A stretch of DNA of 64,000 nt, taken from assembly GCF_020510525.1 (NCBI RefSeq), contig NZ_CP075188.1, forward strand, positions 124,001 through 188,000, in the 5' to 3' direction. Source of the stretch: Quatrionicoccus australiensis. GTDB lineage: Bacteria; Pseudomonadota; Gammaproteobacteria; Burkholderiales; Rhodocyclaceae. Both the position numbers and the translations under genes were made by a program. A model generated the notes under the pieces. The model saw nothing but the letters and a program-made list of their open reading frames with translations. It ran no database searches and had not been told where the DNA came from. Shown here one piece after another: positions 10,722-19,659 of this stretch (position 1 is the stretch's first letter; the number at the start of each line of letters is the position of its first letter).

Positions 10722-11180
10722 ATGCGTTCCTTCCTGCTTTTCCTGCATCTCGCCGGCGTCATCATCTGGGTGGGCGGCATGTTTTTCGCGCATTTCTGCC
10801 TGCGTCCGGTCGCTGCCGAACAATTGCCGCCGGCCCAGCGTCTGCCCTTGCTGTCGGCGGTGCTCGGGCGGTTTTTCGTGGTCGTGGCGCTGGCGGTTGC
10901 CGTCATCCTGGCCTCGGGTTTCGCCAGTCTCAAACTGACCGGTTTTGCGCTGGTGCCGCTGCACTGGCATGCGATGTCGGGTCTCGGCTTGCTGATGGCC
11001 GGAATCTTTGCCGTGATCTATTTCCGCGGTTATCCGCGCCTGCGGGCCGGCGTCGCGGCGGCCGACTGGCCGGCGGCAGGGGCGGCGATGAACCGGATCC
11101 GCCTGCTGGTGGCGACCAACCTGCTGCTCGGCGGGCTGACCCTGGCGGTGGCGACGCTGGGTGCCTACCTGGTTCCATGA
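10722..11180 (+). CDS. CopD-like integral membrane protein
   Basis: This 152-residue protein has four hydrophobic segments at about residues 2-22, 48-68, 80-100 and 128-150, with HLAGVIIWVGGMFFAHF at the start. That layout matches the short CopD-type/DUF2269-like four-helix proteins, in which conserved histidines may hold heme or copper. Histidines are present near residues 9, 24, 83 and 85. Its function in this organism is unknown. It ends just before the cobC start on the same strand (about 17 bases). Confidence 0.7.
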   Translation: MRSFLLFLHLAGVIIWVGGMFFAHFCLRPVAAEQLPPAQRLPLLSAVLGRFFVVVALAVAVILASGFASLKLTGFALVPLHWHAMSGLGLLMAGIFAVIYFRGYPRLRAGVAAADWPAAGAAMNRIRLLVATNLLLGGLTLAVATLGAYLVP

Positions 11181-11196
11181 GCGCTGTTGCCACGCC

Positions 11197-11709
11197 ATGA
11201 TCCTGCATCTGATCCGCCATCCCCAGCCGGTGGTCGAAGCGGGCATCTGCTACGGTCGACTCGATCTGGCGGCCGAAAATGCCGCCGAGGTCGCCGCCCG
11301 TTTGCGTGCCGAATTGCCGCCGGGGCTGCCGGTCTGGAGCAGCCCGCTACGCCGTTGCCGCGAACTGGCCGGTTTGCTGCATCCGCAGCCGATACTCGAC
11401 GAACGTCTGGCCGAGATGGATTTCGGCGCCTGGGAAGGGCTGGCCTGGGATGCGATCCCGCGCACCGAACTCGATGCCTGGGCCGCCGATGTCGCCGGTT
11501 ACGCCCCGCCCGGCGGCGAGTCGCCGCGCCAGTTGCAGCAAAGGGCGCTGGCCTTCGTGGCCGACTTGCGCGAGCCGGAGGCGGTGATTGTTACCCACGC
11601 CGGGGTGATCCGCGTTTTGCTGGCCGCCTGGCAGGGCCTGCCGGCTTCTCGCTGGACCGAACTTTCCTTTGCCTACGGGTCGTGTACGCGGTTGGTGCTT
11701 GGCTCTTAG
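11197..11709 (+). CDS. cobC: Histidine phosphatase family protein, probable alpha-ribazole phosphatase CobC
   Basis: This 170-residue histidine phosphatase would remove phosphate from alpha-ribazole-5'-phosphate or adenosylcobalamin-5'-phosphate. It begins HLIRHPQP, carrying the phosphorylated histidine near residue 8 (the usual RHG is RHP here), then SSPLRRCRELA near 48, DERLAEMDFGAWEG near 68 and THAGVIR near 132. The ATG at 11197 starts exactly at the fold. DFGAWEG is typical of CobC rather than general phosphoglycerate mutases, and the cobalamin locus supports this, though other small phosphatases cannot be excluded. Confidence 0.8.
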   Translation: MILHLIRHPQPVVEAGICYGRLDLAAENAAEVAARLRAELPPGLPVWSSPLRRCRELAGLLHPQPILDERLAEMDFGAWEGLAWDAIPRTELDAWAADVAGYAPPGGESPRQLQQRALAFVADLREPEAVIVTHAGVIRVLLAAWQGLPASRWTELSFAYGSCTRLVLGS

Positions 11710-11746
11710 TGCGACAAAAGCGGGGCCGGGCACTAAAATGGCGGCC

Positions 11747-12901
11747 ATGAAAATTGCCATCATTCGTCAGCGTTACAACCCTTTCGGCGGAGCCGAGCGT
11801 TTCGTCGAACGGGCTTTGGGGGCGCTGGCCGGGCAGGGGGCCGAGGTCAGCCTGATCACCCGCAACTGGGATGGCGCACCGGCCGCAGGTTTTCGCCAGG
11901 TGACCTGCGATCCGCCGTATTCCCGGCTGTTCGGCGGACGTGCCGCGCGCGACCGCTCCTTTGCCGCGTGCGTGCAGCAGGAAATGGCGCAGGGCGGCTA
12001 CGACATCACCCAGTCGCACGAACGCATTCCCGGCTGCATGATCTTTCGCGCCGGCGACGGCGTGCATGCTGCCTGGCTGGCACACCGGGCGCGCATTCTC
12101 GGGCCGCTGCAACGGCTGGCGCAGGGGTTTTCCGGTTTCCATCGCTACATCCTGACGGCTGAAAAGGCGATGTTTGAACACCCGGCGCTGCGTGCCGTGA
12201 TCTGCAACTCGCAGATGGTGGCCGATGAAATCGTGCATTTTTACGGGGTCGACCGCTGCAAGCTGCATGTGATCTACAACGGGGTCGATACGACGGTTTT
12301 TCATCCGGGCCTGGCCGACGAGTTTCGCGCGTCGACGCGCCGCGAGTTCGGGATTCCGGAAACCGCGCCCCTGTTGCTCTACGTCGGCAGCGGTTTCGAG
12401 CGCAAGGGCGTGCCGCAACTGCTGGCGGCCTTTGCCGCACAGCCCGGACAAACGGCGCATCTGGTCATTGTCGGCGCTGATCGCAAGCTCAAGGCGACGC
12501 GGCGCGAAGTTGAACGGCGCGGTCTGGCCGGGCGTGTGCATGTCCTCGGTGCGCTCAAGGATGTCCGCCCCTGGTACGGCGCGGCCGATGGTTTTGTCCT
12601 GCCCACCCTCTACGATCCCTGTCCGAACGCGGTGCTTGAGGCGATGGCTTGCGGCCTGCCGGTCGTGACCTCGACCAGTTGCGGGGCGCGTGAATGGGTG
12701 GTCGATGGGCAAAACGGCTGGGTGGTCGATGCACTTGATGCGAAGGGGCTGGCGGCGCGACTGGCTGATCTGGCCGCGCTGGCCGGCAATGCCGAGGCCC
12801 GTTCCGCCGCCCGCCGGGCAGTCGAGGCCCTGACCCTGCCGGCGATGGCCGAACGATTGCTTGGCCTCTATGCGCAACTCAATTCGGCCTCGGGGGGATA
12901 G
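11747..12901 (+). CDS. Glycosyltransferase family 4 protein (WaaG-like, LPS core)
   Basis: This 384-residue GT-B glycosyltransferase has QRYNPFGGAERFVERAL at the N-terminus. The C-terminal GT4 domain shows LLYVGSGFERKGV near residue 205, the nucleotide-sugar-binding PTLYDPCPNAVLEAMACGLPVV near 285-306, and GQNGWVVD. The arrangement and length resemble LPS glucosyltransferase I (WaaG) and its relatives. It lies just before msbA, which fits LPS core assembly. The ATG at 11747 is preferred because the fold begins there, although in-frame starts exist upstream. The exact sugar and acceptor are not readable. Confidence 0.85.
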   Translation: MKIAIIRQRYNPFGGAERFVERALGALAGQGAEVSLITRNWDGAPAAGFRQVTCDPPYSRLFGGRAARDRSFAACVQQEMAQGGYDITQSHERIPGCMIFRAGDGVHAAWLAHRARILGPLQRLAQGFSGFHRYILTAEKAMFEHPALRAVICNSQMVADEIVHFYGVDRCKLHVIYNGVDTTVFHPGLADEFRASTRREFGIPETAPLLLYVGSGFERKGVPQLLAAFAAQPGQTAHLVIVGADRKLKATRREVERRGLAGRVHVLGALKDVRPWYGAADGFVLPTLYDPCPNAVLEAMACGLPVVTSTSCGAREWVVDGQNGWVVDALDAKGLAARLADLAALAGNAEARSAARRAVEALTLPAMAERLLGLYAQLNSASGG

Positions 12902-13038
12902 GTATAATGCCCACCTTTTGGATCCTCGGTCATGCGGCCTTGCTTCGATGCTGTAGCCGTATCCGGCTCAGCTGATGCCGAGTATCTTGGCAGGGCTTAC
13001 TGCCTCAACTCTTATTCTATGACAGGATGCAGCGTTCT
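12902..13038 (+). promoter_or_regulatory. Leader of msbA with a possible -10 element
   Basis: A consensus-like TATAAT lies at 12903-12908, right at the end of the GT4 gene. No good -35 box is found 16-18 bases upstream. The remaining roughly 120 bases before msbA contain short inverted segments (such as around 12960-12985) and no gene. It is a candidate promoter and 5' leader only. Confidence 0.35.
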
Positions 13039-14826
13039 ATGAAGTCAGACAAACATGTAGGGGTACTTAATAGTCGGACCCTGTATCGTCGGCTCATGGT
13101 TTTCGTCCGTCCTCATTGGAAGATGTTGTTGCTTGGGCTGTTTCTTAGCGCGCTGGCTGCGGCAGTCGAGCCGTTCTTGCCTGCCCTGATGAAGCCCCTG
13201 CTCGATAACGGATTTCGCCCCAAGGGCAATGGGGATACAACGGACACCCTGCTTGGTCAGTCGCCATGGATTATTCCGACGGTCATCTTGCTAGTGATGA
13301 CTTTTCGCGGGATTGTGACCTTCTGTGCCGGCTACGCGATGTCATGGGTCCAGATTCGTTTGGTAAATAATTTGCGCCAGCAGATGTTCGAACATCTTGT
13401 CTGTTTGCCCATGAGCTTTTTTGAGCAAAATGCTTCGGCGCGCAATATCACCAGAATCACCAATGACGTAAATAGTATTGGCAATGCCGCGACTACCGTC
13501 GGCGTGACTATCGTTCGCGAATCATTGTCTTTTGTCGGCCTGATGGCCTGGCTGGTGTACTTGAATTGGCAACTTACGCTGGTCACGCTAACGGTGGCTC
13601 CGTTTATCGCTTGGGTAACCAAACTCATCGGCCGACGACTCAGGAATATGAGTCGAGCATCACAGGTCGGCCTTGCCACGATGACGCAAAGCGTTCAGGA
13701 AGCAATCCTTTGCCAGAAAGTACTCAAGGTTTTCGGTGGAGAGAAGCAAAGTGCCGCGCATTTTTCTCGGGTCAACGATGCCATGCGCGGATATGCGACC
13801 CGAACGGCGGTTGCTGCCTCGGCAGGAACGCCTCTCGTACATTTTTTTGTCACCATTGCCATTGCTGTCGTTATATTCATGGCATTGACGCAGGCTCAGG
13901 ATGGCGCGACAACGGTTGGCTCTTTCGTATCATTCATCACGGCCATGCTCATGCTCCAGGCGCCCCTGAGGGCCCTCGCAGGGGTCAATGGTCCCCTGCA
14001 ACGTGGTTTGGCCGCTGCCGAAAGTATTTTTCAGTTGCTCGACACCCATCGCGAGCCAGACCCGGGAACTATTGCAATTGACCGGGCCAAAGGCCGCATT
14101 GAGCTGCGCTCTCTTCATTTTCGCTATCCCGGAAGCGAGAATGATGCTTTATCCGACATCAATCTTGTCATCGAACCTGGCCAGACAGTTGCTCTGGTCG
14201 GCTCCTCGGGGAGTGGTAAAACAACCTTGGCAAGCCTCTTGCCACGTTTCCATTCCCCGACTCAGGGAAATCTGTTGATCGATGATATCGACTGTCGGAA
14301 TTTGACCCTGGCAAGCCTGCGTTCGCAAATTGCGATCGTTTCCCAGGAAACCTTGTTATTCAATGATTCAATTCGCGCAAACATTGCTTATGGTGCGATG
14401 GCAAATGCTTCCGCCGAAGCGATTGAGGCTGCTGCCGCCGCCGCCAATGCGCTCGAATTTATTCACGCGCTACCAAACGGATTTGATACCGTCATCGGTG
14501 AGAACGGTTGCCGTCTTTCCGGCGGTCAACGACAGCGTCTCGCAATTGCCCGAGCCATGCTCAAGGACGCTCCGATCCTGATTCTGGACGAAGCGACCTC
14601 GGCGCTGGATAACGAATCGGAGCGGATAGTCCAGGAAGCTCTCGAGCATCTCATGGAAAATCGAACGACACTGGTCATTGCCCACCGATTGTCGACCATA
14701 GAAAAAGCCAATCTGATTGTTGTCATGCAGCAAGGGCAGATCGTGGAGTCGGGAACTCATGCCGATCTCACGAAGGCAAACGGCGTTTACGCCCGTCTGC
14801 TCGGCACGCAATCCCTGTTGGACTGA
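13039..14826 (+). CDS. msbA: Lipid A export ABC transporter MsbA (permease/ATPase)
   Basis: This 595-residue half-transporter flips lipid A-core across the inner membrane. An N-terminal transmembrane domain (about residues 20-320, six helices, with NRT-like coupling region residues ARNITRITND) is fused to an ABC ATPase. Walker A GSSGSGKTT is near residue 388, the signature LSGGQRQRLAIARA near 493 and Walker B ILILDEATSALD near 514. I chose the ATG at 13039, which has AGGA 11 bases upstream; the ATG at 13027 is possible. It sits among LPS glycosyltransferases, which supports MsbA over other half-transporters. Confidence 0.9.
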   Translation: MKSDKHVGVLNSRTLYRRLMVFVRPHWKMLLLGLFLSALAAAVEPFLPALMKPLLDNGFRPKGNGDTTDTLLGQSPWIIPTVILLVMTFRGIVTFCAGYAMSWVQIRLVNNLRQQMFEHLVCLPMSFFEQNASARNITRITNDVNSIGNAATTVGVTIVRESLSFVGLMAWLVYLNWQLTLVTLTVAPFIAWVTKLIGRRLRNMSRASQVGLATMTQSVQEAILCQKVLKVFGGEKQSAAHFSRVNDAMRGYATRTAVAASAGTPLVHFFVTIAIAVVIFMALTQAQDGATTVGSFVSFITAMLMLQAPLRALAGVNGPLQRGLAAAESIFQLLDTHREPDPGTIAIDRAKGRIELRSLHFRYPGSENDALSDINLVIEPGQTVALVGSSGSGKTTLASLLPRFHSPTQGNLLIDDIDCRNLTLASLRSQIAIVSQETLLFNDSIRANIAYGAMANASAEAIEAAAAAANALEFIHALPNGFDTVIGENGCRLSGGQRQRLAIARAMLKDAPILILDEATSALDNESERIVQEALEHLMENRTTLVIAHRLSTIEKANLIVVMQQGQIVESGTHADLTKANGVYARLLGTQSLLD

Positions 14827-14831
14827 TATTG

Positions 14832-15758
14832 ATGTACAAGCCACCGTTGGTGATTTATCACAAACAGCTTGGTGATGTCTTGCTACTCGAGCCTGCGCTT
14901 GCCAAATTGGCTTCCTGGGCGGGAGGGAGTGTCACGCTCGCCACGCGTCCGGGATTTTCGCCAATGATCCAATTGATGGACAGTGTCGAGCCGATTCCAA
15001 ATGGGATTTTCCGACAGGCTTCCCAGGTCGTTTCTTTTGATCCGCGTTCACGAGGATGCTTGCTGTCACTGACCACCTGGGCTCGGGAAAAGCGTTTGAT
15101 CGTTTCCCAAAAAAAACACCTCAAGGCGTGGCACGCCTTGTTTTTCCCGACTCAGCGCCGCGTTGCAAGCGACTCCCGATATTATCGGGCCGAGTACTTC
15201 TTTGATGTAATGCCGTGCGAATCGAAGATGGCTTTTCGTCCTCCGAAGTTGTCTCGCCCCCCAGGCGACTGGCACCCTCAATCGCTTCCGGAAAATTACG
15301 TTTTATTGCATCTGACCTCGGCCTGGCAACGGAAGTCCTGGCTGGCGGAACGTTGGGTTGCGACGATCAATGAACTGTCCCGCCAAGGGTGGGGGCCGTT
15401 TGTCATAACAGGCGGAGGGGCTGAGTGGGAAAAGCAATATATTCAGACCATCGTGAATTCGGTCGATGTTGAAATCATCGACATCAATGGCCGTACCAGT
15501 TTGTCGCAATATCTCTCCGTAATTGCAAATGCCAAGGTCTTGTTGTGTATTGATGGATCGTCCTCACATATCGCATCTGCATTCGGAATTCCCTGTGTAA
15601 CTTTGTTTGGGCCGAGCAATCCATTACATTGGCATTGCCCAACGCAGGGGGCGATTGCAATTGATGCGCGCAAATACAGTAGCGAACCCAAGCCTTCAAC
15701 ATCCTTTATTTCGGTAGACTCGGTTGTTTCTGCATCTTTGCTATTAATGAATAATTAA
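14832..15758 (+). CDS. Glycosyltransferase family 9 (heptosyltransferase-like)
   Basis: This 308-residue protein resembles ADP-heptose:LPS heptosyltransferases. It starts LVIYHKQLGDVLLLEPALAKL, the usual GT9 opening (I..hlGDvl..tP). Later it has LHLTSAWQRKSWLAERW near residue 157, ITGGGAEWE near 195, and CIDGSSSHIASAFGIPCVTLFGPSNPLHW near 235-260, the typical GT9 acceptor/donor-binding region. It starts 5 bases after msbA and is probably co-transcribed. A TTG just before the ATG is in frame, but ATG is preferred. Its donor could be heptose or another sugar. Confidence 0.85.
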   Translation: MYKPPLVIYHKQLGDVLLLEPALAKLASWAGGSVTLATRPGFSPMIQLMDSVEPIPNGIFRQASQVVSFDPRSRGCLLSLTTWAREKRLIVSQKKHLKAWHALFFPTQRRVASDSRYYRAEYFFDVMPCESKMAFRPPKLSRPPGDWHPQSLPENYVLLHLTSAWQRKSWLAERWVATINELSRQGWGPFVITGGGAEWEKQYIQTIVNSVDVEIIDINGRTSLSQYLSVIANAKVLLCIDGSSSHIASAFGIPCVTLFGPSNPLHWHCPTQGAIAIDARKYSSEPKPSTSFISVDSVVSASLLLMNN

Positions 15759-15793
15759 CGATGGGCATTTAAAGAATTGGAACTATTGCATTA

Positions 15794-16906
15794 ATGAAAC
15801 CAAAAAATGTACTTTATGTATATAGCGGAAAAGCTAGAGCAAAAGCCGGCGGTTTGGACTTGGTTGTAAGACAACAACTACAGGCCTTGGTTGAATCGGG
15901 TTATAAAGTCACATTTGTTTCTCGTGGTGTTTACGAACATCCCTTGGTGCGGAATGTTTCATTAAAGGTAACTCCCGCACATGTTTTTTCTTCGCTAAGA
16001 TCCAAATATTATTACAATGCCCAGCATCGATTTTTCTCTTTTTTGGGAGGCTTGCTGCTGCGAGTAAGTGATTTTGATATGGTGATTTCCTGGGCCCACC
16101 AGAGTAAATATTTATTTGGTGTGGCTAATGGAAAAGGCGTAAAAACATTTTTGAATTGTCCCGCGAGTTATGCAGAGCGCAAGCCGGGGGCGAGCCAAGA
16201 AATATTTCTCTGGCCATCCGTTAACGAAAAATATGCCGAAGAAGAGCGCAAACGCGCTGATTTTCTGTTGACTCCGTCCGACTACGCAAGGAATTCATAT
16301 ATATCTGCAGGTTTTTCTCCCGACGTGGTTTTTAATATTGGAAGAGGGGCCGATATCCAACGTTTCTCCCCGGAAACTACCGCTGGAGAGCCATTTCGTC
16401 TCGTTTTCTTTGGTCTGGTCTGCGATCGAAAAGGTATCGTTCAGGCGCTTGAGGCATGGCGGCGTGCCGCTGTAAAGAATGGCGAATTCTGGATTATTGG
16501 CCACCTGCTTAATGATTTCGGGCTTGATTTATCGAAAGATCTCCCGGATGGCGTGTTCTTGAAGGGGTTCTCCAACAGTCCTGAAAAATACATTAAACAA
16601 TGCCATGTCCAGATATTGCCTACCCGACATGAGGGAATGGCAAAAAGCTTAGTCGAGGGAGCCGCCTGTGGCCTGGTGACAATCACAACGCCTGAGTCCG
16701 GTTTCCCTGTGCTGGAAGGAGAAACCGGCTATTTTGTGAGCAGGGATGATGTTGCCCGGATGTCCGAATTGATTCGATATTTGGCGGACAATCCTGTAGC
16801 TCGGTGCGAAATGGCGAAGAAATCCCGCAAGTTTGTGGAAGACAATTTGACCTGGCCTATTTTCAGAGAGCGCTTTGTGTCGGTAATAAAGGAAAATCAG
16901 GGTTAG
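15794..16906 (+). CDS. Glycosyltransferase family 4 protein
   Basis: This 370-residue GT-B enzyme opens with NVLYVYSGKARAKAGGLDLVVRQQLQAL. A C-terminal GT4 domain shows LVFFGLVCDRKGIVQALEAW near residue 200, LPTRHEGMAKSLVEGAACGL near 275 and GFPVLEGETGYFV. It belongs to the LPS/glycan locus, but its base composition is clearly AT-richer than msbA or cobT, suggesting transfer. Its 3' end overlaps the 3' end of the next gene, on the opposite strand, by 44 bases. Donor and acceptor are unknown. Confidence 0.8.
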   Translation: MKPKNVLYVYSGKARAKAGGLDLVVRQQLQALVESGYKVTFVSRGVYEHPLVRNVSLKVTPAHVFSSLRSKYYYNAQHRFFSFLGGLLLRVSDFDMVISWAHQSKYLFGVANGKGVKTFLNCPASYAERKPGASQEIFLWPSVNEKYAEEERKRADFLLTPSDYARNSYISAGFSPDVVFNIGRGADIQRFSPETTAGEPFRLVFFGLVCDRKGIVQALEAWRRAAVKNGEFWIIGHLLNDFGLDLSKDLPDGVFLKGFSNSPEKYIKQCHVQILPTRHEGMAKSLVEGAACGLVTITTPESGFPVLEGETGYFVSRDDVARMSELIRYLADNPVARCEMAKKSRKFVEDNLTWPIFRERFVSVIKENQG

Positions 16907-17906
16907 TTCTTTCCGGTGTCTCGAGTATGTTTATCAGCCGCTGGGAAATGACCTGTTCGGAAAAGTATTGATCGACTATTCGTTTTCCCTCTTCTCCCAG
17001 TTCCCTTCTGGTTTTTTCCGAAGCCATTAATTTATTTATTGCCTCGACCATTTCCTCGTTATTTTTTGTCGCGTAGCCAGCTCCGTGTGTCCACTGTGCA
17101 TTGATGCCCACGTCACTGACCACGACAGGCTTTCCGAAACTCATGTATTGCAAGGCTTTGTAAGCGCATTTGCCCCTGGTGTGTTCGTTATCCGCCAGCG
17201 GCATCAATCCGATATCAATTTGATTCAAGAATTCCATCTCGGCTGCGGCAGACCATTTGGTAAATTTGAACTCTGTGAATGATTCAAGTTTTGGCGGCTT
17301 GTCGCACATGATGGAAAGCTGGAATTTTTTGTGTTCCGACATCAGCTTTAAAAAAATGGGTTCCATCTCTTCGAGGTAGGGCAGATTTGCCGCCGTTCCT
17401 ATCCAGCCTAAGGTAATCGTTTCGTTGTTGGTTTCCTGGCCGGGGGGGGACTGGATCGCCAGGGCGGTCGGTAGTATGAATACTTTTTTTGCACCATATT
17501 CTTCGGCCTTTTCCTTCAAGAAGGAGTTTCCCGCTATTGCCGCATCAACTATGCTGCAAACAAATTTGAATCGACTCCTGCATTTTCTCGATACCTTGTA
17601 GTCCCCATTTTTCGTATGGCGGATGTGGACCGAGTCGTCAAAATCGAAGTAAAGTTTTTTGGCAACTGCCCTTATGATCAATAATAGCAGTGGTGATAGC
17701 AGCTGTTTTTGTATTATTACGATGTCTGCTTTTCTGATCAGAGGGATTGTTTTGAATAGTTGAATGATGCCAAGAGGAGCAGGGGTACGTAATTGCCGAA
17801 ATTTTTCTGCAATATATGGCTCAAGTTTTATAATTCTGAGGCGAAGGCTCGGCAGGTTCGCATTATTGTCTTTTGTTAACCAGAGAATTAGTGGCTTTTG
17901 GGTCAT
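16863..17906 (-). CDS. Glycosyltransferase (GT4-like)
   Basis: This 347-residue protein has a degenerate N-terminal lobe with a DIVIIQKQLLSPLLL segment and KLYFDFDDSVH, typical of GT4 proteins of surface-glycan loci. The C-terminal lobe shows TLGWIGTAANLPYLEEMEP near residue 168, IDIGLMPLADNEHTRGKCAYKALQYMSFGKPVVVSDVG near 230-268, and the usual C-terminal helix. The gene is AT-rich and runs against its neighbours, ending inside the previous gene. It lies 24 bases downstream of the sialyltransferase-like gene on the same strand, so those two form a small minus-strand unit. Confidence 0.75.
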   Translation of the reverse strand: MTQKPLILWLTKDNNANLPSLRLRIIKLEPYIAEKFRQLRTPAPLGIIQLFKTIPLIRKADIVIIQKQLLSPLLLLIIRAVAKKLYFDFDDSVHIRHTKNGDYKVSRKCRSRFKFVCSIVDAAIAGNSFLKEKAEEYGAKKVFILPTALAIQSPPGQETNNETITLGWIGTAANLPYLEEMEPIFLKLMSEHKKFQLSIMCDKPPKLESFTEFKFTKWSAAAEMEFLNQIDIGLMPLADNEHTRGKCAYKALQYMSFGKPVVVSDVGINAQWTHGAGYATKNNEEMVEAINKLMASEKTRRELGEEGKRIVDQYFSEQVISQRLINILETPERTNPDFPLLPTQSAL

Positions 17907-17930
17907 TTTTTGCTCGACTATTTTTGCTGT

Positions 17931-18674
17931 TCAAACGTTTTCTATTAAAGGAATGCCGCTTTCTTTCGAGAACTCCTCATCATTCGTAAAAATCGGAAGT
18001 CCTACTTCAACAGCCCTGCGTAACGTCAACAGATCCCCGGTGGTATGCGCCCTTTTGAAATTTAGGTTGTTGTAAGCATGTCCTTGTTTGCTTAACGAAA
18101 AGCCGCTCATCAACACTCTTTCGGCACCGAGATGCAGTGCCAGAAGAACGGTGAATATCCCGTTCGAAGGTTGTTGCTCTCTCTCGGGAAGCTTCATGCG
18201 GAGAATGTCTTCCATGATGGAAATTCTATCGGAAGTGCTGAGAATCGATAGCGTTTTATATCGATAGTTCAGCATGAGAAGTCGGAAAATGACATGAAGT
18301 TTTTTCCGAAAACTGGTGCTTCCGCTGAGTACTACAAGATTTTCGGTACGACATCCGCGTAGCACTTTTCTGGCTGCTACGTTGACATTGTATTTGGTCT
18401 TGATCAAAGATGTATTGAATATGGTTGCGGTTGGTGTTGTTTCCAATCCCAGCTTTTCTAAGCTGGCTTGGGATCCATTTATTGTTATGACTTCCCAGTC
18501 TTCCTTCTTTCCCGGGGGGGGAGATGCGCCGGGAGCTGATCCTAGTGCAAAGACCGGTTTTTTGTTAAAGTCGAACAATAAAGAGCTCTTTTTCTGATTC
18601 ATGATATTATTGAATTGTCCAAGTGTTTTTGATTTTCCGGGTGCCGAAATAAAATATTTCGTATGGCATTGCAT
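17931..18674 (-). CDS. Putative sialyltransferase-like protein (weak GT42/GT29-type motifs)
   Basis: I do not recognise this 247-residue protein with certainty. Its layout recalls bacterial sialyltransferase-fold enzymes: an N-terminal PVFALGSAPGASPP nucleotide-binding-like loop near residue 40, ITINGSQASLEKLG near 63, TIFNTSLI, and SNGIFTVLLALHLGAERVLMSGFSL near 168-192 followed by GHAYN. In the CstII/GT42 families a comparable loop and TSG...GYKEIYLSG-type segment form the CMP-sugar site. It is AT-rich and lies in a glycan locus. An alternative start is the ATG at 18602. No CMP-sialic acid synthesis genes are in the window, so the donor may be another sugar. Confidence 0.5.
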   Translation of the reverse strand: MQCHTKYFISAPGKSKTLGQFNNIMNQKKSSLLFDFNKKPVFALGSAPGASPPPGKKEDWEVITINGSQASLEKLGLETTPTATIFNTSLIKTKYNVNVAARKVLRGCRTENLVVLSGSTSFRKKLHVIFRLLMLNYRYKTLSILSTSDRISIMEDILRMKLPEREQQPSNGIFTVLLALHLGAERVLMSGFSLSKQGHAYNNLNFKRAHTTGDLLTLRRAVEVGLPIFTNDEEFSKESGIPLIENV

Positions 18675-18780
18675 TTAAAGTGCCTTGTGTATGGCGATTA
18701 TTTTCTTCCGGAATTCCATTCGTGTCAAACTGCATTGCTTTGTCTAAGGTAATGTATTTATTAATTTTAGATTATTGTAT

Positions 18781-19542
18781 ATGTCAAAACTCTCGGTTTG
18801 TATTCTAACTTTTAATTCAGGCAGAACACTGGAGCGATGTTTGCGTCCTGTCCTATCCATAGCAGACGAGATTGTTGTGGTTGACTCGGGGAGCACGGAT
18901 GAGAGCAATGCTATTTCGAAGAGTCATGGAATATCTCCCCATTTTCAAGTCTATGAAACGCACGCGAAGCAGATGAACTTTGCAATCAGTCTGGCCGCTC
19001 ATGACTGGGTACTGTGTTTGGACAGCGATGAATTTCTTGATGAAGTTTCGATTGCGAATATTTGCTCGTTAAAACCGGACCTGATCGATGATGGTGTTGG
19101 GTATCGCATCACTCGATACTGGCATGTTCTGGGTGAAAAAGTAAGGGCTATTTATCCGGTTTCATCACCCGACTACCCTGTTCGCTTATTCAACAGAAAG
19201 AAGGTTCGATTCAATGACCAACCTGTTGATGACAAGCCGATGGGATTTTCGTCGGTGGCTTTGATCCACGGCGCAGTAGTGCACGACACTTTTTTTTCTC
19301 TGGATGAGGTTTTTTCCAAGGCCAATAGTTACACGACGCGTTTGGTTAAAAACAAGTCGATCGATGCAAGTGTTGCAAGTGTTTTTCTCAGTCCTCTGTT
19401 TGCATTTGCCAAATGGTATTTCCGGAAAGGCGCCTGGCGAGACGGAGCTATCGGTCTTGTCACGGCAGGTTATGCCGCTGTGTATTCTTTCTTGAAGTAT
19501 TTGAAAGCCTGGGCGAAAAAGCGGGATATGCCGCTTAAATGA
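18781..19542 (+). CDS. Glycosyltransferase family 2 (WaaE/KdtX-like)
   Basis: This 253-residue GT-A glycosyltransferase resembles the LPS core beta-1,4-glucosyltransferases WaaE/KdtX. It has LSVCILTFNSGRTLERCL at the start, EIVVVDSGSTDES near residue 32, HDWVLCLDSDEFLDE near 75-89 (the DxD metal site), PDYPVRLFNRKKVRF near 130-145 and a conserved HGAVVHD near 170. A C-terminal hydrophobic stretch (FAFAKWYF, YAAVYSFLKYL) may touch the membrane. The ATG at 18781 is preferred over an in-frame TTG two codons earlier. The 106 bases before it hold AT-rich promoter-like sequence. Confidence 0.82.
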   Translation: MSKLSVCILTFNSGRTLERCLRPVLSIADEIVVVDSGSTDESNAISKSHGISPHFQVYETHAKQMNFAISLAAHDWVLCLDSDEFLDEVSIANICSLKPDLIDDGVGYRITRYWHVLGEKVRAIYPVSSPDYPVRLFNRKKVRFNDQPVDDKPMGFSSVALIHGAVVHDTFFSLDEVFSKANSYTTRLVKNKSIDASVASVFLSPLFAFAKWYFRKGAWRDGAIGLVTAGYAAVYSFLKYLKAWAKKRDMPLK

Positions 19543-19659
19543 TGTTTATCAATTGTTTGGTCATCTTCCTGTCTTGATCTTGTCCTTTTGCGGGTTGGGG
19601 CACGAAATTTAATTCGCTTCTTGAACGTTTTATTAACACTTTGATTTGAGTTGGTTAAT

